A stretch of 64,000 nucleotides of DNA, taken from positions 1 through 64,000 of the forward strand of contig MCFG01000224.1 of assembly GCA_002104895.1 (NCBI GenBank), read 5' to 3'. The notes under the pieces are model-generated. The model did no database searches. It had not been told where the DNA came from and was given only the letters and a program-made list of their open reading frames with translations. Made by a program: the position numbers and the translations under genes. This DNA comes from Anaeromyces robustus. Taxonomy: Eukaryota; Neocallimastigomycota; Neocallimastigomycetes; Neocallimastigales; Neocallimastigaceae. Below, piece after piece: positions 57,320 to 64,000 of the stretch (within the stretch, counting starts at the first letter, position 1; the number at the start of each line of letters is the position of its first letter).

Positions 57320-60300
57320 CTACATGATTATGCATTGCTTATCATCAACTTCACCATCATCGAAATATGGTTTAACTTTTGATTCCTTTGGTCCTTCAAC
57401 GACAGTAGTAGTTTCAACAGTATACTCATCATAATCATCATTCTTTTTTGAAGATTTCTTTTTGTCATTTAATTTGCTGTTAGATGTTTTGTCTTTATTT
57501 ATACGTCTATAATCCTTTACAGTTTCTTTAGTTTCATTTTCATGACTATTTTGTTTTTTCTTGTTATCAAAATATGATTTTTTTACACCACAACAAGTTC
57601 CATCTTCTATGTTTTCTCTTACTTTCATATGTTTTTTTGATACTTTGCTTTTAACATTCTTATTCTTATTTTCTTCAATATTATCTTCAATTTTTTCGAC
57701 ATCTTTTCTAACGTTAGTAGTAACAGTGGTTAAATGTTGATCAGATTTTCTCTTTAAATAACGTTTTTCATTTGATTCTTTTACTGGAATAGATTCTTTA
57801 TCTTGATCAATTATTTGATTTTCTACAATTATATTCTCAACATTATTATCTTCTGATAATCTCTTTAATAACTTTTCATCGTTTATAGTTTTGTTATTTT
57901 GATCAGTTAAAGAGTTGTAATTATATGAAGTCTCATATTGATTTTTATATGTTACTGAATCATTTTCATCATTAATTGTAATAGTTGGTAATTTTTTATC
58001 ATTATCAATATAATTTTCATAATCTTTATAATTCTTATAAATTAATTCTTTTTTGTTATTTTTTATTTCTGAGGTTGATTGTTCATATAATGCAGAATGT
58101 TCATTCATACTTACTGATGGATCAATTTGAATGTCCATGTCAGAAACTTCCTTACTTTCTACATCATCAAAAACAAGAGCTGATTTTATACGATCAATCA
58201 ATTCTTTTCCACTGTAACTTTCTTCTTCAATATCATCAAAATTTCCAGTTATATTTGATTCATCATGATTAGCAAGTAATGAATTCTTAAGCTTACCAAT
58301 AATTGATTTACCTTCTGTGTATTCATCTTCAGTTCTTGAGAAATTTATACTATTTAAATCAATGGTTTTTAATTCTTCAATTGGTTCATCAATTATTTGT
58401 TCATCTATGATTTCCTTTTTTCCAGTAACTGGATCAATTTTGATACTGTACTTTATTATTCTTTTAACAAATTTTCTTTTATTTTCTTCAGAAGGTACTT
58501 CAATAATTTCTTCTTTAACTGTTGTAAAAGGTTCTTCTAAGTTATGTTGTAAAGGCTTTTCCATTTGTTGTTTTCCAACAACCTCACTTTCACCAGTAAT
58601 TAAATTTACTCTAGTTATATATTTAACGGTTCGTTTAACAAATCTCTTTTTATCCGGTTTTGAATATGGAGCTTCAATAATATCTTCTTTAATATTAGTA
58701 ATTTCTCTCGAAAATTCTTCATATGGTTCTTCAGATGTTTGCTCTCCTACAATTTCTCTTTCACCAGTTATTGGGTTTACTCTAGATATTTGTTTAATAA
58801 TTCTCTTTACTAATCTTACTTTTCCTTGTTCATCTGGAACATTTACAATTTCTTCCTTAACCGTTGTAACTGGTTCTTCAGATTGATCAATAGTTTCTTC
58901 TATTGGTTTTTCTTCAACAATTTCTTTTTCACCAGTAATTGGATTAATCTTTGTAACATACTTAATTATCCTTTTGACAAATTTACTTTTACCCAATTCT
59001 TCAGAAGGAACCTCTACAACTTCCTCTCTTACTGAAACAACTGAATCATCAGTAATTTGTTCCATTGATTTAAGTTGTTCCATTGATTTATTAATTGATT
59101 GTTCATTGCTAACATCTCTTTCATCAATTACTTCTTTTTCTCCTGTGACTGGATTAACTCTATATCTTGTTATTCTTTTAGAATAACTAGCACTTACTTC
59201 TTCTGAAGGTAATTCTACAGTTTCTTCTTTAACATTAATAATTGGTTCATCAATTTCTTGTTTACTTATTATTTCTTTTTTACCTGTAACTATGTTAATT
59301 CTAATAAGATATCTGGTAATTCTTTTAACAAAGCTTTTTCTTTTTAAATCTTCTGATGGAACTTCAATTATGTCTTCTTTTATAATTATAATTGGTTCAT
59401 CAGATTCTTGTTCAATAGATTCATCAATTGGTTGTTCTTCTATGACTTCTCTTTCACCTGTAATTGGATTTATCTTTGTAATGAATCTAATAATTCTTTT
59501 AACGTATTTCTTTTTATTAGCTACATCTGATGGAACTTCAATTAGTTCTTCGTGAATAGTTATTATAGAATCTTCGGTAATATAATCTTTTAATTCGGAT
59601 TGTTGTTCACTAATTATTTCTCTTTCTCCTGTTTCTGGATTAATTTTATACTTCAAAATTCTTCTTATACTAGAATTTTTTTCTTCACTTGAATTTATTA
59701 CTGACTTTCTTGTTTGCTTTCTTTTAATAATTTCTCTTTCACCAGTATATGGATTTATCTTTATATTTTGTCTTATAATTTTCTTAACAAATTTCTTCTT
59801 TCCTAATTCTTCCGAAGGAACTTCAACTATTTCTTCTTTTACAATACTGATTGGTTTATCAAATTGTTCAATTAACTCGTCAATTGGTTGCTCTTCATAT
59901 ACTTCTTTCTCTCCAGTAATTGGATTAACTCTTATTATATACTTTATAATTCTTTTTACATATCTTCTTTTACCTGGTATATTTGATGGAACTTCAACAA
60001 TTTCTTCTTTAATTGCTACCATTTGTTCTTCTGAAACATGTTCAACAGGTTCTTCAACCATTTCCTTTTCACCAGTGAGAGGATTTATCTTATATCTTAT
60101 AACTTTTCTAGTGTACTTAGTCATTCCTTCTTCTGAAGGAACTTCTACAACTTCCTCTTTGGTATTAACTACAGAGTTTTGAATTTGTTGACCTTCATTT
60201 GTTAATTCTATAGCTCCTGTGATAGGATTTATTCTTGTTATATATCTAACGATTCTTTTAACAAATCTCTTTTTGCCCTTTTCTCCTGAAGGTACTTCAA

Positions 60301-63300
60301 CTAATTCTTCTTTAATAGTTACAAATGATTGATCAATTTCTTCAATTGGAATATCTACTGGTTCTTCTTCTACAACTTCTTGTTCATCAGTGATAGGATT
60401 TACTCTTAAAATACTTCTAACAATTCTTTTTACATATTTTCTTTTACCAGGCTCTGATGATGGAACTTCAATAATTTCTTCTTTAACAGCAGATATAGGT
60501 TCTTCTGTTTCACGTTCAACAGGTTCTTCAATCATTTCTTTTTCACCAGTAACAGGATTTATTCTATATCTTATAATTCTTTTGATGTATCTTGCTTTAC
60601 CTTTAACTTCAGGAATTTCAATAGTTTCTTCGCTTTTTATAATTTCTGTTTCCTTAGTTTGAGTTCCCATTAAAATACTACTACTTTCATTTTCTTGTTT
60701 CTTGCCTGATTTTTTACCTTTCTTAAAGTTTAATTTCCACTTACTCAATAATTTATCCTTACTCTTTCTAGATTTCTTTTGTGTATTTATATTATTCTCA
60801 TATTCTTGTTCTTCAGTTTCTTTAATGTTTACCTTCTTTGATTTCTTAATCTTGTTCTTTTCTTCATCTTCACTTTCACTTTCGCTTTCTACAAGAGCAA
60901 CAAGTTCAGTTACAACAGCTTTTGTTACATATGACATTTCTTCATTGTCTTTTTCTTCAGTAATAGGTTCAACTAAATCTTTTTTAGTCTTTGCAATTTT
61001 TTCTTCTTCATCATCATCTACAATAGTAATATATTCAGTTACTACTCTTCTAGTTACATACATAATTTCATCAGTTTCAGGATCTCTTACAACTTCAGTT
61101 TCAACTGATTTCTTCTCTTCAGCTGGTTGTTCACCAATAACTTGTTCGCCAACTACTTCTTTTTGTCCACTAATTGGATTATACCTATAAATATATTTAA
61201 CAGTTCTCTTTATGAATCTCTTTTTACCCGGTTCGGTAGATGGAATTTCAACAATTTCTTCCTTAACTTCAGTATTTGGTTCAGTAATTTCTTCTTCCTT
61301 AGGTTCAGAAGAATTATCAGGAACTTGTTCCTTAATAACTTCCTTTTCACCAGTAACTGGATTAATTCTTGTAATATATCTAACAATTCTTTTAATGAAC
61401 TTCTTTTTGCCTGGTATATTACTTGGTACTTCAACTACTTCTTCTTTAACTTCTGTAGTAGTATTTGGTTCTTCAGCTGGTTTTTCATCAACAATTTGTT
61501 CAGCAACTACTTCCTTTTCTCCATTAACTGGATTAATTCTGTAGATGTACTTAACAATTCGCTTGACGAATTTTCTTTTACCTGGTTCTGAAGTAGGAAC
61601 TTCAACTACTTCTTCCTTAACTTCTGTAGTAGTAGTTGTAGTAGTTGTTTCTTCAACTAATTCTTCATTATCATCTTTAAGATTATTGAATTTAGTCATT
61701 AATTTGTTCTTACTTTCTTCATCAATTTCTTGTCCATTTGGTTTGACTTGACTAACAATAGTTTCAATAACTGTTGGAATTAATTCAATATATTTATTTG
61801 GTTCTTCTGGTTTTTCTGGAACATTTTCTTCCTTTGGTTCAGAAGAAACTTCTTCAACTGGTTTTTCTTCTATTGGTTCATCTGTAACAATTTCTTCTTT
61901 TGGTTCAGAAGAAATATCAACAACTTCCTTTTTACCAGTAATTGGATTAATTCTAGTAATATATTTAACAATTCTTTTAATGAACTTCTTTTTACCTGGA
62001 ATATTACTTGGAACTTCAACTACTTCTTCTTTAACTTCTGTAGTAGTTGTAGTTGTAGTAGTTGTTTCTTGAACATCTTCTTCTTTTGGTTCAGAAGAAA
62101 TTTCTTCAACTGGTTTTTCTTCAATTGGTTCTTCAATTGGTTCTTCAGTTGGTTTTTCATCAACAACTTGTTCAGCAACTACTTCCTTTTCTCCATTAAC
62201 TGGATTAATTCTGTAGATATACTTAACAATTCTCTTAACGAATCTTCTCTTACCTGGTTCTGAAGTAGGAATTTCTACAATTTCTTCTTTAACTTCGGTA
62301 TTTGATTCAACTGTCTTTTCTTCTATTGGTTCATCTGTAACAATTTCTTCTTTTGGTTCAGAAGAAATGTCAACAACTTCCTTTTTACCAGTAATTGGAT
62401 TAATTCTAGTAATATATTTAACAATTCTTTTAATGAACTTCTTTTTACCTGGAATATTACTTGGAACTTCAACTACTTCTTCTTTAACTTCTGTAGTAGT
62501 TGTAGTTGTAGTAGTTGTTTCTTGAACATCTTCTTCTTTTGGTTCAGAAGAAATTTCTTCAACTGGTTTTTCTTCAATTGGTTCTTCAATTGGTTCTTCA
62601 GTTGGTTTTTCATCAACAACTTGTTCAGCAACTACTTCCTTTTCTCCATTAACTGGATTAATTCTGTAGATATACTTAACAATTCTCTTAACGAATTTTC
62701 TTTTATCTGGTTCTGAAGTAGGAATTTCTACAATTTCTTCTTTAACTTCGGTATTTGATTCAACTGTCTTTTCTTCAATTGGTTCATCTGTAACAATTTC
62801 TTCTTTTGGTTCAGAAGAAATGTCAACAACTTCCTTTTTACCAGTAATTGGATTAATTCTAGTAATATATTTAACAATTCTCTTAATGTACTTCTTTTTA
62901 CCTGGAATATTACTTGGAACTTCAACTACTTCTTCCTTAACTTCTGTAGTAGTAGTTGTAGTAGTTGTTTCTTCAACTAATTCTTCATTATCATCTTTAA
63001 GATTATTGAATTTAGTCATTAATTTGTTCTTACTTTCTTCATCAATTTCTTGTCCATTTGGTTTGACTTGACTAACAATAGTTTCAATAACTGTTGGAAT
63101 TAATTCAATATATTTATTTGGTTCTTCTGGTTTTTCTGGAACATTTTCTTCCTTTGGTTCAGAAGAAACTTCTTCAACTGGTTTTTCTTCAATTGGTTCT
63201 TCAATTGATTCTTCAACTGGTTCTTCAGTTGGTTTTTCATCAACAACTTGTTCAGCAACTACTTCCTTTTCTCCATTAACTGGATTAATTCTGTAGATAT

Positions 63301-64000
63301 ACTTAACAATTCTCTTAACGAATTTTCTTTTATCTGGTTCTGAAGTAGGAATTTCTACAATTTCTTCTTTAACTTCGGTATTTGATTCAACTGTCTTTTC
63401 TTCTATTGGTTCATCTGTAACAATTTCTTCTTTTGGTTCAGAAGAAATGTCAACAACTTCCTTTTTACCAGTAATTGGATTAATTCTAGTAATATATTTA
63501 ACAATTCTCTTAATGAACTTCTTTTTTCCTGGAATATTACTTGGAACTTCAATAACTTCTTCTTTAACTTCTGTAGTAGTAGTTTCATCTCTACTTTCTT
63601 CAATTGATTCTTTATTTTCTTCTACAGTTTCTTCTATAGTTTCTTCAACATTATTATCGAAGTAATCATTAAAGAATCCTGGCTTTCTATCTTCAACATC
63701 TTCTGGAATATTTTCTTCTTTTGGTTCAGAAGAAACTTCTTCAACTGGTTTTTCTTCAATTGGTTCTTCAATTGATTCTTCAACTGGTTCTTCAGTTGGT
63801 TTTTCATCAACAACTTGTTCAGCAACTACTTCCTTTTCTCCATTAACTGGATTAATTCTGTAGATATACTTAACAATTCTCTTAACGAATCTTCTCTTAC
63901 CTGGTTCTGAAGTAGGAATTTCTACAATTTCTTCTTTAACTTCGGTATTTGATTCAACTGTCTTTTCTTCTATTGGTTCATCTGTAACAATTTCTTCTTT
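57320..64000 (-). CDS. Giant INPxTGEKEVV-repeat protein with CaaX end, 5' part missing
   Basis: One continuous open frame of 2226 codons plus TAA, still open at the right edge, so the start lies outside the window. It contains about 25 copies of a unit of roughly 45-75 residues: an acidic lead (VKEEIVEVPS), a basic core (GKKKFIKRIVKYI), then RINPITGEKEVV and an acidic linker rich in EEP and EKP. Every copy keeps the acidic-basic-NPxTG order. A spacer (encoded near 60640..61130) with KSKDKLLSKWKLNFKKGKK interrupts the array. After the last repeat (about 58440) follow an acidic region, a Lys-rich region with DGTCCGVKKSYF, and the C-terminus DDGEVDDKQCIIM: CIIM is a CaaX box favouring farnesylation, so the protein is probably membrane-tethered. 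No signal peptide, span or enzyme domain is seen in the window. I do not recognise the family; the periodic charged VP/EE pattern recalls membrane-skeleton proteins such as alveolins only loosely. No intron is visible in 6.7 kb. Confidence 0.85.
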   Translation of the reverse strand, partial: KEEIVTDEPIEEKTVESNTEVKEEIVEIPTSEPGKRRFVKRIVKYIYRINPVNGEKEVVAEQVVDEKPTEEPVEESIEEPIEEKPVEEVSSEPKEENIPEDVEDRKPGFFNDYFDNNVEETIEETVEENKESIEESRDETTTTEVKEEVIEVPSNIPGKKKFIKRIVKYITRINPITGKKEVVDISSEPKEEIVTDEPIEEKTVESNTEVKEEIVEIPTSEPDKRKFVKRIVKYIYRINPVNGEKEVVAEQVVDEKPTEEPVEESIEEPIEEKPVEEVSSEPKEENVPEKPEEPNKYIELIPTVIETIVSQVKPNGQEIDEESKNKLMTKFNNLKDDNEELVEETTTTTTTTEVKEEVVEVPSNIPGKKKYIKRIVKYITRINPITGKKEVVDISSEPKEEIVTDEPIEEKTVESNTEVKEEIVEIPTSEPDKRKFVKRIVKYIYRINPVNGEKEVVAEQVVDEKPTEEPIEEPIEEKPVEEISSEPKEEDVQETTTTTTTTTEVKEEVVEVPSNIPGKKKFIKRIVKYITRINPITGKKEVVDISSEPKEEIVTDEPIEEKTVESNTEVKEEIVEIPTSEPGKRRFVKRIVKYIYRINPVNGEKEVVAEQVVDEKPTEEPIEEPIEEKPVEEISSEPKEEDVQETTTTTTTTTEVKEEVVEVPSNIPGKKKFIKRIVKYITRINPITGKKEVVDISSEPKEEIVTDEPIEEKPVEEVSSEPKEENVPEKPEEPNKYIELIPTVIETIVSQVKPNGQEIDEESKNKLMTKFNNLKDDNEELVEETTTTTTTTEVKEEVVEVPTSEPGKRKFVKRIVKYIYRINPVNGEKEVVAEQIVDEKPAEEPNTTTEVKEEVVEVPSNIPGKKKFIKRIVRYITRINPVTGEKEVIKEQVPDNSSEPKEEEITEPNTEVKEEIVEIPSTEPGKKRFIKRTVKYIYRYNPISGQKEVVGEQVIGEQPAEEKKSVETEVVRDPETDEIMYVTRRVVTEYITIVDDDEEEKIAKTKKDLVEPITEEKDNEEMSYVTKAVVTELVALVESESESEDEEKNKIKKSKKVNIKETEEQEYENNINTQKKSRKSKDKLLSKWKLNFKKGKKSGKKQENESSSILMGTQTKETEIIKSEETIEIPEVKGKARYIKRIIRYRINPVTGEKEMIEEPVERETEEPISAVKEEIIEVPSSEPGKRKYVKRIVRSILRVNPITDEQEVVEEEPVDIPIEEIDQSFVTIKEELVEVPSGEKGKKRFVKRIVRYITRINPITGAIELTNEGQQIQNSVVNTKEEVVEVPSEEGMTKYTRKVIRYKINPLTGEKEMVEEPVEHVSEEQMVAIKEEIVEVPSNIPGKRRYVKRIIKYIIRVNPITGEKEVYEEQPIDELIEQFDKPISIVKEEIVEVPSEELGKKKFVKKIIRQNIKINPYTGEREIIKRKQTRKSVINSSEEKNSSIRRILKYKINPETGEREIISEQQSELKDYITEDSIITIHEELIEVPSDVANKKKYVKRIIRFITKINPITGEREVIEEQPIDESIEQESDEPIIIIKEDIIEVPSEDLKRKSFVKRITRYLIRINIVTGKKEIISKQEIDEPIINVKEETVELPSEEVSASYSKRITRYRVNPVTGEKEVIDERDVSNEQSINKSMEQLKSMEQITDDSVVSVREEVVEVPSEELGKSKFVKRIIKYVTKINPITGEKEIVEEKPIEETIDQSEEPVTTVKEEIVNVPDEQGKVRLVKRIIKQISRVNPITGEREIVGEQTSEEPYEEFSREITNIKEDIIEAPYSKPDKKRFVKRTVKYITRVNLITGESEVVGKQQMEKPLQHNLEEPFTTVKEEIIEVPSEENKRKFVKRIIKYSIKIDPVTGKKEIIDEQIIDEPIEELKTIDLNSINFSRTEDEYTEGKSIIGKLKNSLLANHDESNITGNFDDIEEESYSGKELIDRIKSALVFDDVESKEVSDMDIQIDPSVSMNEHSALYEQSTSEIKNNKKELIYKNYKDYENYIDNDKKLPTITINDENDSVTYKNQYETSYNYNSLTDQNNKTINDEKLLKRLSEDNNVENIIVENQIIDQDKESIPVKESNEKRYLKRKSDQHLTTVTTNVRKDVEKIEDNIEENKNKNVKSKVSKKHMKVRENIEDGTCCGVKKSYFDNKKKQNSHENETKETVKDYRRINKDKTSNSKLNDKKKSSKKNDDYDEYTVETTTVVEGPKESKVKPYFDDGEVDDKQCIIM
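61600..64000. repeat. Near-identical long tandem duplications inside the repeat gene
   Basis: Segments are repeated almost base for base: 62069..62263 recurs at 62522..62716 (offset 453 nt, 151 codons), 61600..61860 recurs at 62920..63180 (offset 1320 nt, 440 codons), and 63190..63330 recurs near 63757..63897 (offset 567 nt, 189 codons). All three offsets are multiples of three. Repeats left of about 60600 are much more diverged from one another. Confidence 0.9.

Noticed and set aside
57985-63665. Many plus-strand ORFs of 60-190 codons opposite the giant repeat gene
   Set aside because: Ser/Phe/Ile-rich antisense shadows of the GAA/CCA-rich coding strand. They repeat with the same period as the real frame and have no independent domains.

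Overview
The window looks like nuclear DNA of a zoosporic, extremely AT-rich fungus, most likely an anaerobic gut fungus (Neocallimastigomycota). The reasons are long A/T homopolymers and AAT/AAAT microsatellites in every spacer, GT-AG introns in every complete gene (83 introns in my 12 complete models), poly-Asn runs inside proteins, fungal genes (a DLT1-like membrane protein and a cytosolic/vacuolar-type alpha-mannosidase), and a RABL2 GTPase, which belongs to lineages that build flagella. The standard code with TAA, TAG and TGA stops fits all models. No rRNA, tRNA, CRISPR array, retroelement or virus-like element was recognised. The assignment to phylum is inference; gene identities rest on motifs read directly from translated exons.

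Layout, left to right: RPL15/eL15 (-, 3..933); ZNHIT3-like HIT zinc-finger protein (+, 1401..2323); MARCH5-like RING-CH membrane E3 ligase (-, 2931..6207); a 3.6 kb gene-free spacer; TTI1 (+, 9778..15395); a 6.8 kb gene-free spacer; a Sel1-repeat protein (+, 22221..25341); a 2.9 kb spacer with a small higher-GC island; a GH38 alpha-mannosidase in 35 exons, one of 8 nt (+, 28217..36125); DLT1-like (+, 36652..38246); an IQ-motif protein resembling C11orf65/MFI (-, 38835..41616), head-to-head with RABL2 (+, 42277..43134); a small charged coiled-coil protein (+, 44051..44853); an SppA-type S49 protease (+, 46036..49361); CUL1 (-, 50561..54883); a 2.4 kb spacer; and a giant repeat protein ending in a CaaX box that runs off the right edge (-, 57320..>64000).

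Most genes are independent housekeeping units: translation (eL15), box C/D snoRNP assembly (ZNHIT3), PIKK maturation (TTI1), ubiquitin ligation (CUL1, MARCH5-like), and vacuolar glycan turnover (alpha-mannosidase). TTI1 and ZNHIT3 both work with the HSP90-R2TP assembly machinery in other eukaryotes, though nothing here links them physically. The RABL2/IQ-protein head-to-head pair is the one arrangement that suggests shared regulation, possibly for the zoospore flagellum.

The least explained items are the CaaX-terminated repeat protein with at least 25 copies of an 'INPxTGEKEVV' unit and near-identical recent duplications in its N-proximal part, and a long-range stem inside the RPL15 intron.
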